Shown here piece after piece: positions 25,636 through 34,099 of a stretch of DNA of 50,920 nucleotides. A program made the position numbers and the translations under genes. Within the stretch, counting starts at the first letter, position 1. Each line of letters opens with the position of its first letter. The DNA is taken from contig JACKDJ010000028.1 in the NCBI GenBank assembly GCA_020633625.1, positions 1 through 50,920 of the forward strand, read 5' to 3'. The DNA comes from Myxococcales bacterium. GTDB lineage: Bacteria > Myxococcota_A > Bradymonadia > REDH01. The notes beneath the pieces were generated by a model, which worked only from the letters and a program-made list of their open reading frames with translations, did not search any database and was not told the origin of the DNA.

Positions 25636-27954
25636 ATGGCACCCAGACACTGGATAGCTGCGAGCGCCGCCGCCGAGCCGACCGCGGGGACGCTCTGGCT
25701 CGGTCCCGACGACACGGCCCGCAACGGCTGGCTCTGGGCCGTCGTCGCCGGCCACGGGCCGCGCGCGGCCGCGCGCGTCGCCGCGGCGATGTGCATCCAC
25801 ACCATCCTCGAGCGCTACGCCGACTGGGTCGATGAGTCGGGCGACCCCCTAGGCGCGGTCGACTCCGCGCTCGACGAGGCGCACGCACGCCTGCGCGCCG
25901 TCGGCGAGGTCTACCCAGCGTTGCGCGGCATGGCCGCGTCGGTCGGCGTCCTGGCTTTCGACGGAGAGCGCCTGGCGGCCGGCACGGTCGGCGACGCCGC
26001 GATTCTGAGCTCCGATGGCGCGCTGGCGCGGCGGTTGACGCCGCCGCGCGATGTCGATGGCGTCCCCGCGCGCGCCGTCGGCGTCGCCGACCACCGACTC
26101 GAGCGGATCGCAGAGCCACTCTCGGAGCTGCACACCTACGTGCTCGCGACCGGCGAGCTGTGCCGCAGCCTCGACGTCGACCTCGTCGCGAACCTCGTCG
26201 AGCGGCTCGAGCCGCGCGACGCAATTGAGCTCGCCCTCGAGCTCGCGACCGAGCGCGGCGGGCGCGACGCGGCCGCCGCGGTCGTGCGGCTCACCGCCGC
26301 CGAGGGGCTGCTGAGCCCGCGCGAACAGGTCGCGCGCTGGGCCCGCAGCGGGGCGACGTCGTGGCCCGAGCAGACGATGCTGCTGCAGATCCGTCCGAAA
26401 GAGCCGCCCGTCCCCGAGCGCACGAACTTCCCCACGCTGCCGACGATCGACGCCGAGACCCGCCACACCCCCGACGAGATCGGCAAGACGCTCGGCTTGT
26501 CGCCCGACCAGGTCCGGCAGATCGTCGCCGCGTCTCAGGCGAAAGCCGAGGCCGGAGGAGAACCAGAGACGTCGGCCACCGCGGCGGCGCATGCGACGCT
26601 CGACCGGCCCGGCGGCGGTGAGACCGAGGCGCCAGCGGCTGCCGCGCACGACGCACGCGCGACCCTCCACGGTGCCAGTGCCTCTGCTGTCGTCCAGGGC
26701 GAGCCTGACCGCGGCGCGGCCGCCTCGGCCGCCGCCAGCGCGGGACCGGGGCGCCCGGACCGCCCGGCGCCGAAGACCGAGCGGCTCGAGCCGTCGCAGT
26801 GGGCGGCGTCGCCGGCGGGGACCGTGCAGCTCAACGTCGCGGCCGTGCTCGCGCGCGAAGCTCAGCTCGCCGCGGGTGACGGTGGTCAGGGCGGCGCCGC
26901 GCCGGTGCCAGCGCGCGAGGCGCTGCCGGAGTGGCCGACTATGGCGAACCTGCCCGCGATCGGGTTCGACGTGCGCACGCTCGACGCGCATCGCGCCGCG
27001 GTTGCCGAGCCGCCGTCCGCCGCAGCGGCGCTCGAGGTTCTTGCTGGCGACGAGGCCGTGCCGACGGCGGCCGAGCCGTCGCCGGAGCCGTCGATTGCCC
27101 CGCGATCTGACGTGGACCTCGTTGCGGACGACTCGGACGCGCCGCCGCCGCCCCCGCCAGCGGAAGCGCCGCCCGCCGAAGCGTCGTCAGCGGAGCCCCC
27201 GCCGGCCAAAGAGCCGCCGTCCGCGCCACCGCCCGAGGCGGTGACCGAGCGCGAGGGCTATGCGGCCGCGCCTCCACCGGAACCTGTGTCGGACCCTTCG
27301 CCCGCCGGCACGCCGCCCCCGGCGTCGTCGTCCGCGTCGGAGTCCGACCACGGCGGGACGATGGTGATGGTGGCGCTGCCGCCGCCGCCGACTGCCGATG
27401 TGCAGCCGCAGATGGCGTTCGACCCGACGATGGCGATGCCGGCGCTGGTCGTCCCGAGCCAGCCCGCGCCCGAGCCGTCGCCGATGCCGCCGCCCGTCGC
27501 CGACGAGGCCCAAAATCCGAGCTCCGAGCCGGCCAAGAGCGCACCAGTGTCGGCCCCTATTACGCAGACCGAGACACCCGCGATCGAGGGCTTCGGCGCG
27601 CCTCGCTCCACCGCTTCAGGCGCCCCCGAGCGAACGCTGTTGTTCTCGGCTGACGCGATCTCCGCGGCAGTACGAGCCGCGGAGGCGACGCCGCGTGCGC
27701 TCGCGAGCGTGGCATCGCACGGCACGTCCCCGTCGACGCCGGTATCGCACGAGCCTCCCCCGGCTCCAACACGCGACCTGCCCGAAGTCGACACATCGCG
27801 GCGCCCAACGCCCGATGCGAGTCAGGACGTCATCTCGACCGTCTCGATGAGCGGTCTCGAGACACCGACGCCCCGTGGAAAGTGGGCCGCGACGATTTTC
27901 GCCGCGCTGCTTGTGGTCGTTGTTGTCGTCTGGTGGGTCAGCCGCGGGGGGTAG
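25636..27954 (+). CDS. membrane-anchored PP2C-like protein, probably a pseudo-phosphatase
   Basis: A 772-residue protein. The first 240 residues have the PP2C fold with several signature blocks in altered form. The metal-binding VADGMGG becomes VVAGHGP, SDGL is ATGE, and GGxDN is GGRDA; only VGDA keeps its Asp. The phosphatase is therefore likely inactive. A long Pro/Ala/Ser-rich linker (about 300-740) follows, and the C-terminus is a single hydrophobic helix (IFAALLVVVVVVWWVS) with only a few residues after it, so the protein would be tail-anchored with the PP2C domain in the cytoplasm. A segment near 278-300 (TPDEIGKTLGLSPDQVRQIVA) looks like a helix-turn-helix. It may bind phosphoproteins of the kinase network instead of dephosphorylating them. 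Confidence 0.7.
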   Translation: MAPRHWIAASAAAEPTAGTLWLGPDDTARNGWLWAVVAGHGPRAAARVAAAMCIHTILERYADWVDESGDPLGAVDSALDEAHARLRAVGEVYPALRGMAASVGVLAFDGERLAAGTVGDAAILSSDGALARRLTPPRDVDGVPARAVGVADHRLERIAEPLSELHTYVLATGELCRSLDVDLVANLVERLEPRDAIELALELATERGGRDAAAAVVRLTAAEGLLSPREQVARWARSGATSWPEQTMLLQIRPKEPPVPERTNFPTLPTIDAETRHTPDEIGKTLGLSPDQVRQIVAASQAKAEAGGEPETSATAAAHATLDRPGGGETEAPAAAAHDARATLHGASASAVVQGEPDRGAAASAAASAGPGRPDRPAPKTERLEPSQWAASPAGTVQLNVAAVLAREAQLAAGDGGQGGAAPVPAREALPEWPTMANLPAIGFDVRTLDAHRAAVAEPPSAAAALEVLAGDEAVPTAAEPSPEPSIAPRSDVDLVADDSDAPPPPPPAEAPPAEASSAEPPPAKEPPSAPPPEAVTEREGYAAAPPPEPVSDPSPAGTPPPASSSASESDHGGTMVMVALPPPPTADVQPQMAFDPTMAMPALVVPSQPAPEPSPMPPPVADEAQNPSSEPAKSAPVSAPITQTETPAIEGFGAPRSTASGAPERTLLFSADAISAAVRAAEATPRALASVASHGTSPSTPVSHEPPPAPTRDLPEVDTSRRPTPDASQDVISTVSMSGLETPTPRGKWAATIFAALLVVVVVVWWVSRGG

Positions 27955-28244
27955 CCGCGCGGGGGCCAGAGGGGATGGGTGCGGATGCTAGGCTAGGGGG
28001 CGGGGGCGTGGCGTCGAGGCCGGGGTGTCGCTGCCGCCGGTGGGTCCGCCGGCTGCGCCGGCGGGGGCGAGGCGTGGCCTCGCCCTTACGCGCTGGGCTG
28101 TGCCGCGCGGGTGGTGCGGCGGCGGCGCGGGGTTGAGGCTTGGGTGCCGTTGCCGGGGGTGGGTCCGCCGGCTGCGCCGGCGGGGGCGAGGCATGGCCTC
28201 GCCCTTACGCGGTGGGCTGTGGCGCGCGGGTGGTGCGGCCGCGG
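27955..28244. repeat. intergenic direct repeat of about 119 bp with hairpins
   Basis: Two copies of a GC-rich unit start near 28040 and 28159, offset by 119 bp. Each carries CCGCCGG...CCGGCGG and CGAGGC...GCCTCG inverted repeats, then CCCTTACGCG. The gap lies between two convergent genes (the PP2C-like gene ends at 27954, the repeat protein ends at 28245 on the minus strand). No coding frame is convincing. The hairpins could serve as a two-way terminator; a REP-like element is the other reading. Confidence 0.7.
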
Positions 28245-29306
28245 CTAGCGCGTGGTGCGGCGGCGGGCGCTGCCCGGGGTTCGCGGCGTGGCAGCAGCCT
28301 TGGGTGCCTTGTCGGCAGCTGTCGCTTTCGCGGCGGACGCCTTGGGTGCCTTCTCTGCGGCGGGTGCCTTCGCAGCGGCAGCCTTGGGTGCCTTGTCTGC
28401 CGTGGCTGCCTTCGGAGAAGCGGCAGCCTTGGGTGCCTTCTCAGCGGCGGTCGCCTTGGCTGCGGCGGCCTTTGGTGCCTTGTCGGCTGCGGTCGCCTTG
28501 GCTACGGCGGCCTTGGGTGCCTTCTCAGCGGCCGGCGCCTTGGCTCCGGTGGCCTTGGGTGCCTTGTCGGCTGCGGGTGCCTTCGCAGCGGCGGCCTTGG
28601 GTGCCTTGTCTGCCGTGGCTGCCTTCGGAGAAGCGGCAGCCTTGGGTGCCTTCTCAGCGGCGGTCGCCTTGGCTGCGGCGGCCTTTGGTGCCTTGTCGGC
28701 TGCGGTCGCCTTGGCTACGGCGGCCTTGGGTGCCTTCTCAGCGGCCGGCGCCTTGGCTCCGGTGGCCTTGGGTGCCTTGTCGGCTGCGGTGGCCTTGGCT
28801 GCGGTGGCCTTGGGTGCCTTCTCGGCGGCGGTGGCCTTGGCTGCGGCGGCCTTGGGTGCCTTGTCGGCTGCGGTGGCCTTGGCTGCGGTGGCCTTGGGCG
28901 CCTTCTCTGCCGCGGTCGCCTTGGCTGCTGCGGCCTTGGGTGCCTTCTCAGCGGCCGGCGCCTTGGCTGCTGCGGCCTTGGGTGCCTTCTCAGCGGCCGG
29001 CGCCTTGGCTGCTGCGGCCTTGGGTGCCTTCGCCGCGGCGGGCGCCTTCGCGGCGGCTGCCTTCGCGGGGGCGGCCTTCGCGGGGGCGGCGGCCGTTGCC
29101 GACTTCGCCGCCGCCGGAGGGGTCGCGCCGTTCGCGGTCGTGGGCGCCGCTGCCGCGACCGGCTGCGGTCGTGCCGCCGCGGGGGTCGGGCGCTCCGACG
29201 AGCGCGCGGGGGTCGGGGCCGGCGCCGGCGCGGGCGCACCGCTCAGGCTCTTTACGAGGTCCGTGACCATGTCGACGGCTCGGAGGACGAGCTTCATCAG
29301 TGCCAT
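28245..29306 (-). CDS. Lys/Ala/Pro-rich histone H1/AlgP-like repeat protein
   Basis: A 353-residue protein. After a short N-terminal helix (MKLVLRAVDMVTDLVKSL) and a Pro/Ala stretch, almost all of it is made of 14-residue units like E-K-A-P-K-A-A-A-A-K-A-P-A-A, ending in a basic ARRRTTR. The composition resembles histone H1 C-terminal tails and AlgP-type bacterial proteins, which bind DNA non-specifically. The first ATG at 29306 has AAGGG about 8 bases upstream. The N-terminal helix is not a known domain, so a role other than DNA binding is possible. Such low-complexity sequence also gives long spurious frames on the other strand. Confidence 0.75.
   Translation of the reverse strand: MALMKLVLRAVDMVTDLVKSLSGAPAPAPAPTPARSSERPTPAAARPQPVAAAAPTTANGATPPAAAKSATAAAPAKAAPAKAAAAKAPAAAKAPKAAAAKAPAAEKAPKAAAAKAPAAEKAPKAAAAKATAAEKAPKATAAKATAADKAPKAAAAKATAAEKAPKATAAKATAADKAPKATGAKAPAAEKAPKAAVAKATAADKAPKAAAAKATAAEKAPKAAASPKAATADKAPKAAAAKAPAADKAPKATGAKAPAAEKAPKAAVAKATAADKAPKAAAAKATAAEKAPKAAASPKAATADKAPKAAAAKAPAAEKAPKASAAKATAADKAPKAAATPRTPGSARRRTTR
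28396..28790 (-). repeat. recent 213-bp tandem duplication in the repeat gene
   Basis: A block of about 180 bp starting at 28396 recurs 213 bp later (the 10-mer TGCCGTGGCT is at 28398 and 28611) with no difference that I can see by eye. It corresponds to four 14-residue units and one of 15. The identity shows that the gene is still expanding or contracting by slippage or recombination. Confidence 0.85.
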
Positions 29307-29503
29307 GACGTGCCCTTTCTTGGGGTGCGTGTTCGGGCGCGAAGCTTAGAGACGCCAGCGCGCGAGTCAACGCGAAATCGGCGTCGACGGTCCGCCCGGC
29401 GCGCCACGGGCGCTGGAGCCTGCGCCGACGGTGCGCTACTCTGCCGCCAGCGCACGCCGGCAGCCCCCACGCGCGAGCGTCGAACACCACAGGAGTGTCC
29501 CGG

Positions 29504-30568
29504 ATGACCCGTATGGCTCGAGCCGCCAACCGAGGCGCTGCCTACACGCTCAACGCCGCCGCGCCGCTCGCGGCGATGGTCCTCGCCGGCGCGTGCGGCA
29601 CCAGCCCTGTGACGGCGGACCTAGCCGGCGGCCCAGCAGTCATCGGCGCCGACGCCGACGACTTCTCCCTTGACACCGGCGGTGTCGACCCCGGTCCCGT
29701 CGACACCGGCACCCGCGATGACACGGCCGCGTCCGACGACGTGAGCGCCGATCTCCCGCTGCTCGACGCTCGGCCTGACGCACCCGTCGGCTCCGACACA
29801 TCGCCTGCCGACGGCGGCGAGCTTGTCTGCCCGCCGGGCGCTTCGTGGTGCGAGGGTGACATCCTCTACGTCTGTTCCGCCGACGGCGGCGAGGCGGCGC
29901 CGACCCGCTGCGCGCGTCGCGAGGAGGTCTGCGTCGTCGACGACGCAGGAGCACGGTGCGCGCCGCCAGACGGGCTCGTCTGCACACCCGGCGAGACCCG
30001 CTGCGAGTCGACACTGGCGGTGTCGACGTGCCTCGACGACGGGTCCGAGTTCGGACCGCCGACCCGCTGCGAGCTCGGATGCGACCCGGCGACCCAGATG
30101 TGCGCCGCCGAGCCGCCGGCGGGCTGCTCGCGCCGAATCCCGACGATCCATCCTGGAGAGACGGTCGAGCTCGACCTGTGCGACTACGAGGACAGCACCG
30201 CGCCCATCGACCAGGCCGACTGCGGCGACGCGGGGACACGCAGCGGCGGCGACGCCACCTATGCGCTCGTCATCACGAGTGACACGCGCGTCACCATCGA
30301 CCTGCGCGACGACGACGACTCGGTCGCCATCGACACGGTCCTGTATGTTCGACGCGCGTGCGAAGACGACGCCTCGCAGCTCGCGTGCAGCGACGACATC
30401 CCGTGCGACGAATCCGATGTCACCATCGGGAGCTGCAGCGGAGGCGTGCAGGTGCGGCAGTCGCGCGTGACACTCTCGCTCGCCGCCGGCACCTACTACG
30501 TCGTCGCCGATCACCTCGAGTACGGCAGCTTCTCGTGCGGCAGCGTGAGGCTGCAGATCAGTCGCTGA
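29504..30568 (+). CDS. Cys-rich lipoprotein with a PPC-like C-terminal domain
   Basis: A 354-residue exported lipoprotein. The N-terminus has a signal peptide ending in the lipobox LAGAC near residue 31-35. An acidic Asp/Thr-rich linker follows, then a Cys-rich region of several short paired-Cys modules (about 105-205, e.g. CPPGASWCEGD, CTPGETRCE). The last 120 residues look like a PPC-type beta-sandwich (GGDATYALVITSDTRVTIDL, ending YVVADHLEYGSFSCGSVRL), often found at the end of secreted proteins. AGGAG at 29491-29495 fits ATG 29504. Such proteins are typical of myxobacterial surfaces. Function unknown. Confidence 0.75.
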   Translation: MTRMARAANRGAAYTLNAAAPLAAMVLAGACGTSPVTADLAGGPAVIGADADDFSLDTGGVDPGPVDTGTRDDTAASDDVSADLPLLDARPDAPVGSDTSPADGGELVCPPGASWCEGDILYVCSADGGEAAPTRCARREEVCVVDDAGARCAPPDGLVCTPGETRCESTLAVSTCLDDGSEFGPPTRCELGCDPATQMCAAEPPAGCSRRIPTIHPGETVELDLCDYEDSTAPIDQADCGDAGTRSGGDATYALVITSDTRVTIDLRDDDDSVAIDTVLYVRRACEDDASQLACSDDIPCDESDVTIGSCSGGVQVRQSRVTLSLAAGTYYVVADHLEYGSFSCGSVRLQISR

Positions 30569-30650
30569 CCCGTCACTGCTCCCGCCCCACGCCCCGCGAC
30601 TGCACGCGGACGATCTGAGCGACAGCTAGCGACGGCGCTGCCGACGAGAC

Positions 30651-31166
30651 TCAGCCGTCGGCACGCTCCGCGCTGCCCACCGCGCCGTCGCCGCACTCTC
30701 GCTCGTATTGCTCGGGCGCGACGCCAAGTCGCTGAAGCACGGGGGTGAAGGCCGCCACCAGCGCTTCGAGCTCCTCGAGCGGCACCGCATCGAAGCGATC
30801 GAGCATTCGCACGAAGAGCGGCTCGAACGTCGCCTTGAATGACGCCCGGCCGGCCGTGCTCAGCGACACACGGCGCGCCCGCCGATCGTTCGGATCAATC
30901 TCGACTTCGAGATGCCCGGCCTTCACGAGCCGATGAACCGCGCGGCTGACCATCGCCTGGTCCAGCGAGAGTTCGTTCGCCAGCTCGGACTGTGACATCG
31001 ACCCGGTATGCCAGAGCCGATCGAGGATCCTGACGTCGCTCGCCGCCCACTCCGTGCTCGCGAGCACCTCGTTCGCTCGCGCCAAGAGCTCGCGACGAAA
31101 CGTCTTCATCTGGGCGCTCAGACGCTGAAACGCTTCTGCTTTCGGGTGGGGGGCAGGTGCGTCCAT
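30651..31166 (-). CDS. MarR-family transcriptional regulator
   Basis: A 171-residue MarR-type regulator. The winged helix is clear: SMSQSELANELSLDQAMVSRAVHRLVKAG, with the wing EVEIDPNDRRARRVSLSTAGR. ATG at 31166 has AAGGA upstream and gives the usual length for this family. Its gene is divergent from the TolC-adaptor-RND operon over 192 bp, so it most likely represses that operon, responding to a small-molecule ligand that the pump exports. It probably also represses itself. Confidence 0.9.
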   Translation of the reverse strand: MDAPAPHPKAEAFQRLSAQMKTFRRELLARANEVLASTEWAASDVRILDRLWHTGSMSQSELANELSLDQAMVSRAVHRLVKAGHLEVEIDPNDRRARRVSLSTAGRASFKATFEPLFVRMLDRFDAVPLEELEALVAAFTPVLQRLGVAPEQYERECGDGAVGSAERADG

Positions 31167-31269
31167 CGAGGAGTCCTTCTTCGTGCGCAGGCCGGGGTCG
31201 CGGCTAGAGAATCGTCGCCACAGCCGAGGAGGGCAAGCGAGCGAACGTGTCCGTTCGCAGGGACGATGC

Positions 31270-31333
31270 TTGACAACACAATTAATCGGCCTAGATGCAT
31301 GTCGCGTCAATCGTTGTCGACACAAGAATTGTG
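31270..31333 (+). promoter_or_regulatory. promoter and probable MarR operator ahead of the efflux operon
   Basis: TTGACA (31270-31275) and TAGATG (31292-31297) are 16 bp apart and make a good sigma70 promoter. Just downstream lie CACAAGAATTGTG (31321-31333, 5-bp arms) and TTGT...ACAA (31314-31325), and an AT-rich ACACAATTAA sits inside the promoter spacer. AT-rich palindromes with TTG/CAA ends are typical MarR operators. Their position at or just after the start site would block transcription. This low-GC patch is unusual for the window. Confidence 0.5.
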
Positions 31334-31358
31334 CAGTCAAACACCCGCAGAGACCACC

Positions 31359-32804
31359 GTGCTTCCCCAACGACAGCCACCACTACATCGGCCCGCCGCG
31401 ATGCTTTGCCTCGCGTCTCTGCTCTTGGCGAGGAGCGCGGCCGCCCAGACCGTCGACGCGGCAGGTGCCGAGCCCCCGCGTCCAGAGACCGCGCCACGCG
31501 CTGAGCAGATCTACTCGCCGACGCCCGGCGGGACCCGGGTCGCGGAAGTAGTGCGCGCGGCGCAGGCGGTCGCTCCCGACGTCGCTGCTGCCAGCACGTC
31601 GTTGCGCGAAGCCGAGGCCCGCGTGGGTGCCGCGCGTGCAGGGATGCTGCCCCGGATCGACGTCAGCGCGTCGTACACGCGGCTCAGCGAGGTCGACACG
31701 CCGCCCCTGTCGTTCGGCGGCCAGGTCTTCGACTCGCCCTTCACCCAGATTCTCGACCAGTACTCGGCGCGCGCCAGCGTTCAGGTCCCGGTGACCGACC
31801 TCATCTTGCGAGCCGCGCCGTCGTACCGTCTAGTCGCCGCCGCCGCAGACGTCGCGGCACTGCAGATCGACGCGCAGCGCGAGGCCGCCGCCTGGCAGGC
31901 TACCGAGGCGTACTATGGCTGGGTCCGCTCCATAGTGACCCGCAACGTCGCGGCCGAGAGTGTGCGGCTCGTCGAGGCGACGGCGGCGAGTGTTCGCGCG
32001 CTCGCCGACGCCGGCGTCGTCCCACGTGTCGACGTGGCGACGGCGCAGGCAGGGGTGGACGGCGCTCGCACGGCGTTGGCGAGCGCCGAAGCCGGAGTGG
32101 CGTACGCGACCGATGCCTTGCGCGCGCTGACAGGTGGGACGACCGACCTCGTCGTGGACGCCCCAGGCGAGGACCTCCTCGTGGGCTCCCCCACGGGTCC
32201 GGTGCCAGACACGGACGCGACGGTAGCTGCCGCGATGGCGAATCGTGTCGAGGTCCGTGCCCTACGCGAGCTCGTCGAGATCCGCGAGCGTGAGCGCGCG
32301 GTCCGGCGCACGAGCGAGCTTCCGTCTCTGTCGGTCAGCGCCGGCGCTCTCTATGCGAACCCGAACCCCCGGGTGAACCCGCAGCACCAGGAGTTCGACG
32401 GGAGCTGGGACATCGGTGCGACCGTGTCCTGGTCGCCAAACGACTGGCGTTCGACCCGCGCGGCGCTCGACGTCGCGGACGCGGCGGTGGACCGAGCTCG
32501 CGACGACCTCGCAGCGTTCGAGATGGGCGTGCGGCTGCAGGCGGCAGAGGCTGTCGCCAATTGGCGAATGGCGCGGGCCTCGATCGACGGGGCGTCCGCG
32601 CAGGTCGAGTCGGCGGCGACGGACTTCGAGGCGCGGCGCGCGGCGATCGCGGCGGGGGTGGGGACGACGACCGAGCTCCTCGCGGCGCAGCGCGCGCTCG
32701 TCGCCGCTTGGCTGGATGTCTTCGACGGATACATCGCGCTTCGGCGCGCAGACGCGCAGCTCGCCCGAGTGGAGGGGCGGCTGGCACTTGGCGAGGAGGA
32801 GTGA
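31359..32804 (+). CDS. TolC-family outer-membrane efflux protein
   Basis: An outer-membrane channel protein of about 481 residues. The mature part has the two OEP repeats rich in long amphipathic helices and Ala/Glu/Arg. A signal peptide is predicted near the start: Arg/His-containing n-region, hydrophobic stretch MLCLASLLLARSAAAQ. The GTG at 31359 is chosen because it supplies the positive n-region. ATG 31401 (no positive n-region) and ATG 31299 are alternatives, and none has a clear ribosome site. Its TGA overlaps the start of the adaptor gene (TGATG). With the next two genes it forms a complete tripartite pump. Confidence 0.85.
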   Translation: MLPQRQPPLHRPAAMLCLASLLLARSAAAQTVDAAGAEPPRPETAPRAEQIYSPTPGGTRVAEVVRAAQAVAPDVAAASTSLREAEARVGAARAGMLPRIDVSASYTRLSEVDTPPLSFGGQVFDSPFTQILDQYSARASVQVPVTDLILRAAPSYRLVAAAADVAALQIDAQREAAAWQATEAYYGWVRSIVTRNVAAESVRLVEATAASVRALADAGVVPRVDVATAQAGVDGARTALASAEAGVAYATDALRALTGGTTDLVVDAPGEDLLVGSPTGPVPDTDATVAAAMANRVEVRALRELVEIRERERAVRRTSELPSLSVSAGALYANPNPRVNPQHQEFDGSWDIGATVSWSPNDWRSTRAALDVADAAVDRARDDLAAFEMGVRLQAAEAVANWRMARASIDGASAQVESAATDFEARRAAIAAGVGTTTELLAAQRALVAAWLDVFDGYIALRRADAQLARVEGRLALGEEE

Positions 32805-34099
32805 TGGGCACGAAGAACGACTTGGGAGCAGCGCCGACACCACAATCACGCGCCCGCCGCGCTGCGCTGCTGCTGTGTGCGGTCTCGGTCGCTGGCGCGT
32901 TCGCGGGCTGTGAGGAGCGCGACGCCAACGCGGTAGCCCTGCCGGAGCTGCCGGCCGCGCCACCCGCCCCAGCCTTGGCGCGCGCCACCGTAGAGAGGGT
33001 GTCGCTCGACGCCACCGTCGACGCGATGGGTACCGTCGAGCCCGTCCGCGCCGCCGTCCTCGCCGCGCCCGTGCTCGGCCGCGTCGACGCCGTGCGCGTA
33101 CGGGAGGGCGCAGTGGTCGACGCCGGCGCGGTCGTCGTCGAGCTCGATGCCACGGCCGCGCGGCTCCGCGTCGAGCAGGCGCGGTCGAACGCCGCGGCGG
33201 CGCGCGTGCAGCTCGACCGCGCGACCGCCGACATCACTCGCTTCTCGCCGCTCGTCTCGCAGGGGGTCGTCGCCGCGCACCAGGTCGATCAGCTGCAGTC
33301 GCAGCGCGACGGACTCGAGGACTCGCTCGAGTCAGCCGAGACCACAGTGTCTCTCGCGAGCTCCCAAGTGCGCGACTCCACGATTCGAGCGCCCTTCGCA
33401 GGCGTCGTGACGCGTGTCTTTACCGAGGTCGGGGAGGTCGCGAGCCCCGGCGGCGAGCTGGTCCGGCTGGTCGACATGTCGAGCGTCGAGGTTCGCGCGC
33501 GCCTCCCGGAGAGCGCAGTCGCGCGCGTCCACGTCGGCGACGAGGTTCGCGTGCGGACGCCGGCGCTCGGAGTGGAGCGTCGGGGACAGGTCGCGTTCGT
33601 CAACGTCGAGCTCGACGCCGCGACACGCACCGGTGAGGCGTTGGTCCGGGTCGACAACGCGGACGGCGCGCTGTTCGCCGGCGCCTTCGCCGAACTGGAG
33701 TTCGACGTCGCGGCACGCGGGTCGGCGCTACGGGTACCGACCGACGCGGTCGTCCGCAGCGCGGGCTCGGCGTGGGTCCTCGAAGACGCCGGCGGCGCGC
33801 TGCGCGCGCACCGCGTAACCGCCAACCCCGCGCCGGGTGGCGGCTGGTTCATCGAAGGCGATGTCCGCGAGGGCGCGCTCGTCGCCACCGGCGCACTGGG
33901 TGAGCTCCCGCTCGCGGAGCTCGGTGCGACCACCACCGAACCTTCGGGCACGCCGGCCGAACCTCCGGGCACGCCGGCCGAACCTCCGGGCACGCCGGCC
34001 GAACCTCCGGGCACGCCGGCCGCCATCGCCGAACCGGGCGCGCCCGCGACCACCGCCGGACCTTCGGGTACGCCCGCCGCAGCGCCGGAGGGGGAGTAA
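32804..34099 (+). CDS. RND efflux periplasmic adaptor, lipoprotein
   Basis: A 431-residue membrane-fusion (HlyD/AcrA-type) protein. The signal peptide ends in a lipobox-like AGAFAGC, so it is anchored in the inner membrane by lipid. Barrel-sandwich halves flank an alpha-hairpin; the N-terminal half includes VLGRVDAVRVREGAVVDAGAVV and the C-terminal half STIRAPFAGVVTRVFTEVGE. The unusual point is the C-terminal tail of about 50 residues made of Pro-Pro-Gly-Thr-Pro-Ala-Glu repeats. It starts on the last base of the TolC gene and its TAA overlaps the RND start (TAATG). Confidence 0.9.
   Translation: MGTKNDLGAAPTPQSRARRAALLLCAVSVAGAFAGCEERDANAVALPELPAAPPAPALARATVERVSLDATVDAMGTVEPVRAAVLAAPVLGRVDAVRVREGAVVDAGAVVVELDATAARLRVEQARSNAAAARVQLDRATADITRFSPLVSQGVVAAHQVDQLQSQRDGLEDSLESAETTVSLASSQVRDSTIRAPFAGVVTRVFTEVGEVASPGGELVRLVDMSSVEVRARLPESAVARVHVGDEVRVRTPALGVERRGQVAFVNVELDAATRTGEALVRVDNADGALFAGAFAELEFDVAARGSALRVPTDAVVRSAGSAWVLEDAGGALRAHRVTANPAPGGGWFIEGDVREGALVATGALGELPLAELGATTTEPSGTPAEPPGTPAEPPGTPAEPPGTPAAIAEPGAPATTAGPSGTPAAAPEGE
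33938..34021 (+). repeat. four 21-bp tandem units in the adaptor gene
   Basis: The unit GAACCTCCGGGCACGCCGGC plus a final C repeats four times at 33938, 33959, 33980 and 34001, with one base changed in the first copy. It codes for E-P-P-G-T-P-A and lengthens the C-terminal tail of the adaptor. The units are nearly identical, so the array is probably recent or length-variable. Confidence 0.9.

Noticed and set aside
28025..29507. Plus-strand Leu/Gly/Cys-rich or Pro/Trp-rich repeat proteins
   Set aside because: They are frame shadows of the Lys/Ala/Pro repeat gene. The minus-strand frame has a ribosome site and sensible composition.
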